DNA of 64,000 nt, taken from assembly GCA_914767715.1 (NCBI GenBank), contig OU612068.1:15934001-15998000 (forward strand). The letters run 5' to 3'. Of this stretch, positions 23,301-35,200 are shown in pieces (position 1 is the first letter of the stretch; every line of letters starts with the position of its first letter). The notes below the pieces were generated by a model, which saw only the letters and a program-made list of their open reading frames with translations, ran no database searches and was not told where the DNA came from. The DNA comes from Membranipora membranacea (taxonomy: Eukaryota > Bryozoa > Gymnolaemata > Cheilostomatida > Membraniporidae). The translations under genes and the position numbers were made by a program.

Positions 23301-25269
23301 AATGGTGAGTGCATTGTAACCGACGGCTGATTCCATTTAGCAATGTTTAGCTGGAGCACCTGGTAGGGATATGTTTAAGGACATTCATTACATGGGTTTT
23401 GAACTTTCCAATTTCCACAGCTGATCTCGAGGAAGATGATGGGAGGGAGACTACAGCACCACAAATGGCGACTGATTCCTCTGAACACACTGTGGGGGAG
23501 ATGATTGATCAACTTGACTGTGAGACCTCTGCAGAAGGATTCTTCAAGCGCCCATATGGAGTCTATGATGCCATTGGAAGGTAATGTAGTGCGTAGAATC
23601 ATGTGCTGTTCAAAGTTTTCTAACTCTGAAATATAACTCTTATGGCACTAAATGGCATTTATTAAATGTAACATTTCATTTTGCAGTGTGCTAGAGATTC
23701 TAGAGGTTAAAGATCATCAAATTCGTCATGACCCTTCTGACTTCAAGAGAATAATTATTTATGTGAGCAAAGTAAAACTTGAGGAGGCTGAGCTTAAATT
23801 CAGAGAGCTTGATGCAGACGTGCGCTGCACTGCTTACAATCTGGTGACAATGTCTTTTGAAGATTCAGGATACTCCACCCACACTTTGTCCATTCAACTG
23901 AATGGAGACGGCACTGAGAATGGACACGTCTTACCATTCAGGCTCATGAAATATGTGTCTACTTCCTCAACTCTTTATCCGGGGCGCCATGTTGCAACAG
24001 CTGGATTAGTTTTACAAGGGTTTCAACCAAGCAGGTGCACAAAGAGCGAGTTTGGAAGTGATTTTTTTGCTATATCTACTGCTCATGCTGCGCTTACTGA
24101 GGATGAATGTCTTCTCTTACAAAACAGCAGTGAAGATTTCAGACGTATTTGTCATAAAGTAGTTGGTGATCTGGCATTCAGCACTTGGTTTTTGACCTCA
24201 CCTAGGGAAGGTGGCATCCACATCAGCGGAATTCCAATTTTCAGCTATCGCCACTTCTATCACCCAGTTCGGCAGACAGAATGGTATCAGAAGTTCCTGC
24301 ATGATATTCTCCTCTTCAGACTGTGCAAAGAAGATGTTGAAAATAAAAATTGGCTGAAGAGAGATCCTGAAATCCTAAACAAATGGCTCCAAGTGCACAC
24401 CACCTCCTTCGGTGGTAGTCCGCATCCACGCTTTGAGCGCAAGAGAATCTTAGGAATCTTGCAGGTAAAAGACAAATCGGACATTGATTTGCTAGAGAGC
24501 AGAAGAGTCAAGATAGTTGTCGCAACAACCACCGGGTCTATCGTGCCTGCACCCCATCAACAAATACTACATACAGACATGCCAAGAGTTGGTCTACACA
24601 TCTGCTTTAAAGCAGACAGCCCGTAAGTAACACATGTAAAAAGCAATCACTAGCACTTTCAGCCTCCTGATATACTGCAAGTTTACAACGTAGATGATAT
24701 AATGACAGCTAAAAATAGTGATAACAAACTGTTATTATTGCAAATGAATTCCAAAACAGCACAACACCACAAATCATTGGTTTCATTGCTTAAAATTCAA
24801 TTTAGTCAATTTGAAATTCTCTTTGGAAGAATTAGGCCTTCGGATCTTTGAACTATGAGAATTTAAGCTCAGAGCCTTATACTTTACCCCATAGGGATTA
24901 GGGGGTTGTTTATAGATCAGTATTACATCCATCTGCCAAACATCTGCCTATTTTCTCAAAAAGTGTGATTGATCTTGCAGGCTGATACATGGTCAAAGTG
25001 GATCCATCATATATGTGGTTAAAAGGCGTACCAAAGAACTTCTGATACTTGGGATGTTGACTGGAATTCAAAAGAGAAATGATGCAGATAGCAGTACTCC
25101 AATATACCAGGGAACTCTGATGTGGCCAGCCCTAGCTCAGGTTCAAGCTCAAAATCCACATAAAGTCTCCGATCTGGCGATGGTTGACTGTGACACCAGG
25201 GAGGACACAAAAGAGGCTTTAACATCTCTACAGCCATCTGACAGTGGCTTCTCAAGCTTAAGATCTTGA
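17305..25269 (+). CDS. Gene B: divergent PA-clan (trypsin-like fold) protein, complete, 8 exons
   Basis: Exons 17305-17340, 17669-17839, 18113-18211, 18686-18882, 22774-22895, 23421-23580, 23687-24622, 24981-25269 total 2010 bases (669 residues), all in phase. The start is the ATG of a 12-codon exon beginning MSWMDAFKTTFW; it is the least certain part. Residues 1 to about 270 are low-complexity, Ser- and acid-rich. The large exon then holds a candidate catalytic His (FFAISTAHAAL) and Asp (FLHDILLFRL), and the last exon the candidate Ser (IHGQSGSIIYV). This is the His-Asp-Ser order of chymotrypsin-like proteases, with GQSGS in place of GDSGG. The C-terminus is a short Ser-rich tail. No signal peptide is evident, suggesting an intracellular protein. 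It is a same-strand paralogue of gene A. The enzyme assignment is an inference; I know no named family with this layout. Confidence 0.75.
19288..22761. mobile_element. 3.5 kb TIR DNA transposon, no intact transposase seen
   Basis: The left end (GTCAACGGACAGATC..., to about 19437) and right end (from about 22610, ...GATCTGTCCGTTGAC) are inverted copies of each other over roughly 150 bp, including cgtgatatcggaaggaacaaagca and a run near aatttggggggcg. A TA lies outside both ends (19286-19287 and 22762-22763), so a TA target duplication is the simplest reading; counting the TA in the repeat would instead leave a 3-bp TTC duplication. The interior has only short ORFs with no transposase motif I recognise. 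It sits in intron 4 of gene B, and its right end is 12 bases from the first base of exon 5. Confidence 0.85.
20415..20785. repeat. Imperfect tandem duplication inside the transposon
   Basis: Two copies of about 175-200 bp (20415-20589 and 20590-20785) share ttacaagtgctc, ccccttg(c/t)cctttgctcaa, taatgtcacaaaacttcaga and gcagtca in the same order. The copies differ by substitutions and small indels. Confidence 0.7.
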
Positions 25270-26243
25270 ACTGCTTGATAGTCCCGACCCCTAATTTACC
25301 ACTTTCGTCAACAGTTAAGTCTACTTTTTACCATGATACAAGGAACAACTATTGGCACTGGTTTTAATTCTGCAGCTTTTGAAAGAAATGGATATGGAGT
25401 GTGTTGAAACTGAGAAATCACACCATTGGTGTGACAAACTTTGTATTCAGGACCGAATTAGCATCACAGCTATATCAATGACCACAGGGCTAGAAACCGA
25501 TTGTTTGAAATAATAGACTGGTTATTTCATAAATTATTGTATTATTTTTATGTATCGGAAGAAGAAAATGAAAAGTATGGAAAAAATATTGTGTAAAATT
25601 GAACGGCCAAGCATTTGGCAGTTATGCTCGAAGCTTACCACAATGGTTACCTATGTATTATTTCTTATATAACATGAAGTTACTCCAATAAACAATTAAA
25701 TCTAATTGGTTTTCAACTGGATAAAAATGAAAAAATATCTCCCTGTGTAAATGAACATATGGTATGACTAGCCTGCTATATTATTTAATAGTTGAGATTT
25801 CAGTCTGGACGATAGATAAATTATTATAATTAAATCATTGACTACCTAGCCATGAAAGTATGCCAAATAATTACCACTCATTTGGGGGCTATTGAATGCC
25901 ATAATTAAATGAAAGATGGTTTTTCATCATTTAAAAATTATTAAAAAATGGTACAGGTATTGAATCGGCTAAATTAAAAGTAAAACATCACACAGACGCG
26001 CATCGTACCGAGCGACAGCAGCTGCAAATATCCTGATAAAAAACCTCAGCATCCAAAACTATGTAGCAAAAACGTTATCAGACATGGATTTCTAATTGCA
26101 CTTAACAACTGAATCTGTAAACTGCATGATGCATAGTTGCTAGTACGAAGACAATCCATCATTGTGACAAAAGCTGGTAGGTGGTAAACTAACAGGAAGA
26201 TCACATGAAACACACCACTTGTTCTAGCAAAGTAACTTTGCTC
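25270..26243. other. Intergenic, between convergent 3' ends
   Basis: About 1 kb between the stop of gene B (+) and the stop of the PDE10-like gene (-). An AATAAA on the plus strand at 25687-25692 is a candidate poly(A) signal for gene B. Nothing else was recognised. Confidence 0.5.
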
Positions 26244-29200
26244 TCATGACGACTTCTCATTTCCATTCTCATCTTGCTTTTCACTGCCACCATCAGGTTT
26301 CTCTGAGGTTTTCTCTCTTAGCCTTTTGTTGTTATCGGATAACTCCTGCCACTTTGATAAGTTGCTCCTTGAATCAAAAGCAACAGTGTGGTACAAGTAC
26401 AGTTGTAAATGTATGCAGATTTCTCACAACACTTTGACAGCTCATAAAACATGGTATTTTCATGGAGTTGCGAATGTCAATATAGACTAGACAGTAGTAT
26501 GGCGCAGACCGCTCCAGAGGAGTAGAGTGAATGCCTTCCTCATGGACACACCGAAAAGGTTCAGAAAGAATAATTGTTATATTATTGGTAAAGATAGAAC
26601 TTACAGTGCGCCATCAACCATAGGCCTTGATGCGGGTATTATCTGAGCTAGCAGTTCGTAACATGGTAAACATATTCCAACAATAAATCCGACCTGAAAC
26701 AAACAAAATTGAAAAAACTGCCATTTACATATTAACATGGACTAATCAAACAAGTTAGGCAGCTTGAATGGAGGTATTAATGGCACCCCTTCTGCACTGT
26801 CCCTGATCCTTCTTTGGCATCTATGAACAATCGGCAGCGGTGGCTGTTTGAGACTGTTTTAGTTTAGTACCGCTGGCTTGCCCTGACCATCAGGCTTATT
26901 TTTGAACTGTCTATTAAACGGTAAATAACAAACTGCTAAACAACTCTATATTTGTTAGTCAATAAAAACTTGGTGTGATGCTCCCTGATATATATCGGAC
27001 TGTCTGTTTTATTGCCCAGAAGGACCATCTATTACCTGTGATTCTGGTAGTTGATCAGCTTTATCTCTGTCCATCATAGCTATTGGTGTATTTCCCTGCT
27101 GTTTCTCTTCATCTCCCTATATAATGGCCAGTAAAGCAAACTTGTATTACTGCGAATGATTTTAGCCCTAACCCCTAAGCAATAATCCGACAGGTCAAAA
27201 TAAAAAAATTGATAATCATGTCTGTCATATGAGTGGATATGAAAAATAATCCTTGCTCATAAGCATCAGCCTTTGACCTGAACAATTATAACAATTACAC
27301 CTACTGAACTCATCTTCGGTTCCAGTATTTTTTATCTTTGGATTTGGTTTTCACATACGTTGCGCCAAAAAAACCTAAGAGCTGAATAAGAGGGGCAGCA
27401 ATACCGCCCTGAGCTGGCAAAACACAGAGACTGAAAAAATTCTCAAATTTTGCATAAAATCAGTTTGAGTATCAACAGGTAATTTGACACAGTGACATTT
27501 GGTGACATAGGCAATGAGGGTTAGTACTGTGGCTAACACAATCACAAGACAGAAACAAGTGTATATGTGAGCAATTCAGGGTACGTGCACAAAATGTCAC
27601 ACCAAATAAGGCAATCACATTCTCGCCAGAGTATCTTTAAAAGTTATCTGCCTCAGATGGCATTGCATTGGAATAATAACAGTCGCTATTTTGTCGATAT
27701 GAGCTTGGTCAGGCAAATTTTTATTATTTTTTCATCGAGATTTGGAATGAGGGCACTCAAAAATCCAACGACTACAGCTATAATTCCAAACTTGTGTGAG
27801 CTGCAAAAATGAGTTAAAGAGATACATGTACGTATGTGAGCACCTGTTGCCAGAATTCCTCCATGATGACATGTACTAGTTGCGTGCAGACCGACCAGGG
27901 CTTATACATAGAGCACAGGTCAGCGGCTGTCATACTGTGGTACATAACAGCATGTCTGTAAACAAACCAACATCATCCACAATGCATCACAATAACAATG
28001 GAAGAGTGCCGATAGATAGTATGATAGATAGGTACTGTACACACAGGGACAGCAGTGAGATGCATCTGACAAAAGCAGTGAACAATGCTCCTAACTTTCC
28101 AATCTGAGTCCAGATTCCATTTGCATAGGGTAATTTAAATTTAAAATGTTTTGTAGCAAAGAATAGTTTCACGTTGTCTGCACCTGTGAATTTTGCCACC
28201 ACAATATTGTGAATAAAACAAAATGATAACAATGTAAACTTGGTTCTAGACACGAGACACCTTGCTAGATTGCATAAGCTGAACGTGAGTCTTCTTAATT
28301 TTGGTTCCGGATCACCCACAGCTGTTGTCCCTGTTGTGTACACCTTATTCACACAGTATTATAGCAGAGTAGCTACATGCAAATCAACCTCTAAGTGTCC
28401 TTAGTTTGTTTTGAGTATATATATAGGCCTAGGTCCATATATATGTCAAGTCTTTTCGATCTGCATTCATTTCTCGCTTCTTGAATATTGAGAGAGGACA
28501 ATTTCCAATGACTGTTTATTAACTTGATATATCTTTTGAGAGAGAAGGAACAGTCTTCTTTTCTCAAACTCATTCTTAGGACACAGTACTGTTAAATATG
28601 TGATAGAGAAGTGGATTTGCATGCACTACAGAAAAAGATGACGATAGATCGTGTCACGAAAGATGTAAAATATTAATTAAAGTATTGGTAATAATTGCTG
28701 GCTACGGGACAAATCACTCGACGTTATTACTGGAGCAGAGAAGCATGCGAACAGGCAGCACTGACCCTATCAGTGAATAATACCTGTATGTAAAATTCCT
28801 CAAAGATGACCTGTACAGTTTTGTACTGGTAGACCCAGGGCTTGGTGCTGGCACACAGATCAGACCCTGTCATCATGACTGCTTTTAGAACATGCCTGCC
28901 ACAGGGAAACATTCATAATCAGGCAACAACAAAGCTTTTCTTCAATGACATCGAATGAACCCCACGAATGAGCTAAAATCTCTGAACCAACATAATCGCA
29001 TAAACTAAGATAAGTAGTTTCAGAAATAGAATGATTTTGTACCGCCAATGAGTAGGAGAGACTCCTTGAACACTCCTTAGGTACCACGGTCTCTTTGCTG
29101 TTTTTTAATTGGGAAAAGGCTGCAAAACTGCTGCAAGACTTAATACTATGGTATATTGGACCCCCAAACCACATCATAGGAAACAGAGCCACATTATACC

Positions 29201-32200
29201 TGTGTTCTGTGTTGTGCCAGTCAAACTCTGTGTTCTCTTGCCATTCTTTCAGCTTCGCTTTATTTCCGAAGAAAAGAGCTAAGTCTGTGGCTAGTATACA
29301 GTCCTTAATGTAGCGTAGTACCTGTTCAATATATGAGATATTAAAGTCTGGGCACTGTCATTTTATATAGAGTGATAACTTTGCCTGAAAAAAGCTTTTC
29401 ATTTTTGTAGATGTTGGGATGTTGCAGTCAAATCGCATTTAAGGTTCAAGAGGTGAGGGAGCATAACTTGATATCATCTTCCAGAATTTGGCACTATCAG
29501 GTGTATTCATTTCTGTACTAAAAAACAAAAGTAGGTGGGAAAAGGAATGTTCAAAGGGGGTGCAACAACACGGCGCCACAACACGAAGAGTGTTTTATTG
29601 CGGGGGGGGGGGGGGGCTCACTTGAATATATAGATAGCAATCATTCGACTTTTCTATTGTAAACGCTTACAGTTTTATATTCGTCAGAGCTGAGTTCTTT
29701 GAATATATTGTGATTGTCCTGTTGTAATATTGACACTGTCTGGTTGAAGTGATGGTGTTCCATGACTGAAGTGGTGTATATGGCTGCAAGGGGTGAGGCA
29801 CTCTTAACCATGAAGGCATTTGTCTTCCCTCGATGATCCAAATCATGACACAGACACGCTATGAACAACGCTATGCCCTGTAAAATACCACAGAAAGGCT
29901 GAGTAGTGAGTATGTAGTTGAGTAGTGAAAATTATGATTACCCTTGGGAAATTTTGTTGCTCTTGTATTACATATTGCATTGAGCTATTCAAGGTCATGG
30001 CTATCTCAGATTCAAGATCCCCAAATAAAGTGTCATTTCACAAAAGCTTTCATTTGCTCAACGTCGGCTATCAAACACTCTATACAACAAAAGGCCCAAT
30101 GAATTTGATGGTCCATAGTAACATATCTCCGAAACAGAAAAAGTATCACTTACATCATTGATAAAATAAAACTCATAAAAATACTGTTACCAGTCAGCAC
30201 CTTTTTTCAACCGATGAGAACAAGCCTTGAGAATGATAGAGATAGATCAGAACTATACGAGCACACGTTGTATCGGAGAGGGAAGGTTAGGGCTATCTTT
30301 TTTTAGGTATATTGTTAGTACTAACCTCGATCTCACTGAAATGATGCTGATTAGTTTTGAGGATACAGTACATGGCGTGTGCCACTGAGAAGGCATGATC
30401 CCAGTTGTGATATGGTACTTTACGATAGTTCTTCTTTACTGTCAGAGTAAACCTCAACAGACGGCTGATATCAAACCTGGCAACATCAAGCAGACATTAT
30501 TTCATTTCATATTATAGTGATTTGTACTGGACAAGCAAATTTTAAAGTTGGACCCATCTACATTGAAAAGATAACTTTAAAAAAATGACATCGCCTCCTC
30601 AATAGGAGCAGCTTAGCAAGGACATAATCACCTAGCTTCACGATATAGAGTTTGGTTGTTTTATTTTTTACTTACCTCTCCAAACCAAAGAGGTCTTTGA
30701 ACATGAAGACTACGTGCAGAGATTTCTGGTCATCCCCTATTGACCACGGAGAAAAGTGGAACTTTGGAATGTCTACAACCTAAAAAAAATAAATATATGA
30801 AACATTAGAATTCAGAATTATAAAGGAATAAACGGTAACATAGCAGCAGACAATTGATCGCATCCATCAATAGATTTTTCAACAGGCATGGAGTGGCAAT
30901 TCTTCACTTTCAACCTATTTTTATAATATGACCCAGTCTGTATGAAATTATCTCATCTAGATCGAAATTAATGTTTAATTTAACTATATGTTTGATTTTC
31001 TCTTCCATATATTTTTAGAACCTTTTAGTCTCTGTCTCCTTGTGGAGACATCATAGACTTAATAATATTATTATTAAGTCTATGGGAGACATATAATATG
31101 ATAAACACTAAAACATTATCATTTTTTTATTCTCCCCCCCCCCCCCAAACTTTTGCTGTAAGTTCTTTGGCACAATATGGAAAACATCCGTCTAGGATGA
31201 TAGTGTCTGCAAATAAAATAGTGTATAAATAAAAAATAAAAGTATGAAAGTACTCCACCATCCACAAACAATAATCAATGAACATTAGACAATAAAGTGA
31301 TAAAAAAGCAAACAAATAGTTTAATCACTGCCTGTACTGTGGGTGGAGGTGACCTCACCATACCTACTAGAGTTGTGTAAAGTATTGTACATTTACCACC
31401 TACCTGTTGACCTGCAGGCATGGGCAGACTGATTTGTCTTGAGAATTCCTCCTCACCACATTGATTGTGATAGGATAAAACCTCTAATGCAACTTTGTAT
31501 TTCTGCTCTGACTTACGTATTTTGTCGTAAAGCTGCAATAATAAAAATGCAACACTTGGTGACTTCTTTGTGTTGAAATAGTTTTTCTCACAGAAATATT
31601 CACAAATAAAAGCGACACACCAAATATACTTTTTCCGCAACGTATTATCAAACAGATATTAGGTGATCACTATCTTCAGTATATCTGTTTCTCTGCTGTG
31701 TCAGGAATATAGACTTACCTTGGCATGGTGTAATGCTAGACCACAGTAAACCGCGAACGTCTCAAACGACTCTTCGTCGGTTTTGGTGAATGCTCCCTGT
31801 AACTTGTTTACCATTTGGACTACACCAAATATGCTGCCCCTTATCCGTATGGGCATACACAGTAATGACTTTGTCTTGTAGCCTGTTTTCATGTCCACCT
31901 CACGATTGAAGCGATCATCCTGATATGCTTCTGGTATATTTAGAGTTTTACCGGTAGACGCTACATAACCAGCGACTCCTACCTCCATTGGGAATCTAAG
32001 AAATACCAAACACTTGTTCAGTCTTCTCCAAGCAAAATAGCTTTCAGGTCTTTCAGGTCTGCTTTCACTTTCAGAGTGAGGGGCAATCCAAAGCTATGAA
32101 AAGGTAGTAATCCAAACGGAATGGATAACAAATTATGCCAGAAAAAGAATATGTATAAAGATAAATAAAACCAAGAAAATATTTATCTTGATTCAAGCAA

Positions 32201-35200
32201 AAAGAAAAAAGTTGAAAGTTAAGGTTTTGAGTGATTTTCTCTCAATTATGAATTATTGTTTTTTGTTTCATAGTTTCTGCATATTTGATTTTACCTGGAT
32301 TTGATTGGATAGATTTAAGGTGCTCAAGTCTCACAATTTTATGTCTTTAGCAATAACCGCTCACAACCACAACCAAGCTATTAGTTACTTTAGTATACTA
32401 ATAGCGAGATAATTCCGTATTACCTGATTTCTTTGGCACATGGGTTAGAATCATGAACTGCTGAGCCAGTGTCGAATATCCTGGCATACAGCTCATTGGT
32501 GTTACTGTCCAACAGGAACAAAGAAGCTCTATCTGCTTTGACTAGCTTTTTGGCAAAATCCTGAAAAATAATTAACAAAATTAGTTTCATGCATACATCT
32601 TTTGCGCTCACAGCACCCATATAGCAGTCTTCAATAATAAATAACAAGTTTTCTCACTTAATATTGGTGAGATCAAGGAGGTGGACTCCTTGGTGAGATA
32701 ACTAACCCTCATAATTTACAGTTGTAACAGATTTAATTGAAATCTTGGTTTGATTGTGATGTAAATATTTCATTCCACTCATTATAATAATCTGTTCATA
32801 GATTACTCACCATAATTTTCATGATCACTGTATCCATACTGACTATATCCTGGAAAATGTTTCTGTAAAATAAGAAGTTTTGTGATAACAGACCGTCTAG
32901 ATATCTAAACAATCAACTTCAAGAGTAAGGTCTATCTATAATATTCCGAATCATTGGGACCAATGCAACAGAGTTGATCCGGCTTGCACAGATCCAGACC
33001 ACTTATGAACTTTATATGGGTCTTCTGATTGCAGTATACATAATTATATTATATACCTATAATATGCAAAAAATATTCCATGGTATATTGTGGGTGATTA
33101 TCTTCCCTTTTGACGTGTTTGAGCAACTCCTAATATAAAGAGAACTGCATTATACTGCAGAATTTTCAGCAAGGAAAGATTAGTGAACTCACTTGGTGAC
33201 AGCCAGCAGGAAATCATTGAGCTTTCTTTGTCTTGTTACATCTCCCTGCAGCTACAATATAAAATGTCAAAGGTGCTGAGAGGGAATCAAAATTAACTGA
33301 AATGGACACATAAAACCTACTTGGAACACGGTTTGCTTATAATCATCAATCCAGTTTCCGGATACTTATTTTAAATAATTACGCAGTAGCTTGTGATCAA
33401 CACAATATCAAGAACTGCATTGTACTATTCATCTTATCTCAAGAACATTACTTCACTGACGTTTAGACTTTCTACCTTAGAACAAAATACAGCTTAGCAG
33501 GCTTTGCCGCCTCATAGAGTTTAAAAATATGTGAAACATTGAGCAGTATTATATAGCCACAAGTCATGAGAAGACACAATGCACACGAGAACTCTAGAGA
33601 GAATCTTAGACATGCACAATCAATCAGGTAGGACATGGAATCTCTAAGCATTCGCAGTCATATAAATATCATGGTTTTTCAACACTTGCATACACAATAC
33701 GCATGCCAATGATTGATTAAAAGCGTGCCTTTCCGCTATATTTGTTTGTGCCCAGTGTGTTTACTAATTCTAGGAAGCTGTACTGCAGCTTAGTCTCAAC
33801 AGGGGAGTTAAATCTGACAGAAGATTATTAGTAGAAATGTGATTAGAGGTAGCATAGAGGTAAAGCACCAGAATAGCATAAATAGTGTATTTGTATCGGC
33901 CAAGGAGCTGTCCTCCTTTCAATACAGGTTACAATATTAATCAATCAAGAATAGATTATTGTATTTGAGCTTTGGATACAGTTCTCATGACAGAAGGTAA
34001 ATCTGAGTTTTGCAGTACCTCAGTGCAGTAGGAAGCAATACTCCCCCACAAGATTATGCTGCTACAGGTCTAACAAAAGAAACGCATCTCAAATGAGTAG
34101 TAGTCATTGAAATTAGAGTAGTTATTGGGGGGTCGGCTGGGACGGTTGACCATCTACAACAATATAGACCCGCCAATCGAAACAAATAATTAGGGCGAAC
34201 CTGATGTTGTGGTGTTGGTGTTTCAAACTATAAATTTATGCATATTGCTGCAGATGATGATTAGAAAAAAAAACCAACCACACAGCGCGGGACGACTAGC
34301 GTCCCACAAAGCCCGGCAGGACTTGCAGCTCCCCTTTCTAATCCAATTACCTGAATGTTGCGAAAGAGCATCAAGGCCCAGCCATTAAACCCAGCAACAA
34401 CCTTTTAAAACAAATAACATATCTAGTAATGGAAAAAGCTATATGGGTAACCAGTGATGGCTGAGAGTCTGTTTTTTGTTGGTACTAAGCTTGAGCCATA
34501 GATTTTATGATAATCAGTGTTTTGAGGTGAGATGGCTGTCATCAATAAGAACATTCTGGGCCGGAGTATACAACGCTGCCGGGAAGCATTTATTTAAATA
34601 GTACTTCGTAAGCTTCACATACTCATCTAAACTTTCGAGGATAGGGATTCAGCCACCATTGGTAGAATCATACTGCTAATTTGAAAAAAGGGCCAAGTTT
34701 TGAGGACCACGCTCATATTTGACAGAGCTGTTGACCACCTTCTAAAGTCTGGATCAAAGGCAATAAGTCTTAAAAGCGGATCACAATAATCTTTATTTTT
34801 TGTGGGTTCGGTTTGCCTGGATCTCAAAATAATTCTTGGATAGGAAAAGAGCAACTCCACACACTAGCTCTCTACAAGATCATAATGTGCTGAATTTATA
34901 ATGGAACGATGGAAAGGGGTGACATTGTTGGATGAGTTATCACTATTCATGTATATTCAGGGGTGAAAGTTTATTCCAACGGCCAGCCCCATTGTTTATG
35001 TCAAATGATTATTTCAAGCTTATCTATATGTCGAGTTTCTAATAACAGGGGAGGATTGGTCATCAGGAAATTACTGGAGAGAGGGGGAGGGGAGTATGTG
35101 GAAAGTTTAGAAACATGCCTGCTCATCACTGTCACTAAATGCAGCTCTTCCTTCCCTCCTGAAGAATTCAACGACACCTAAAAGTACAAAAACATTATAT

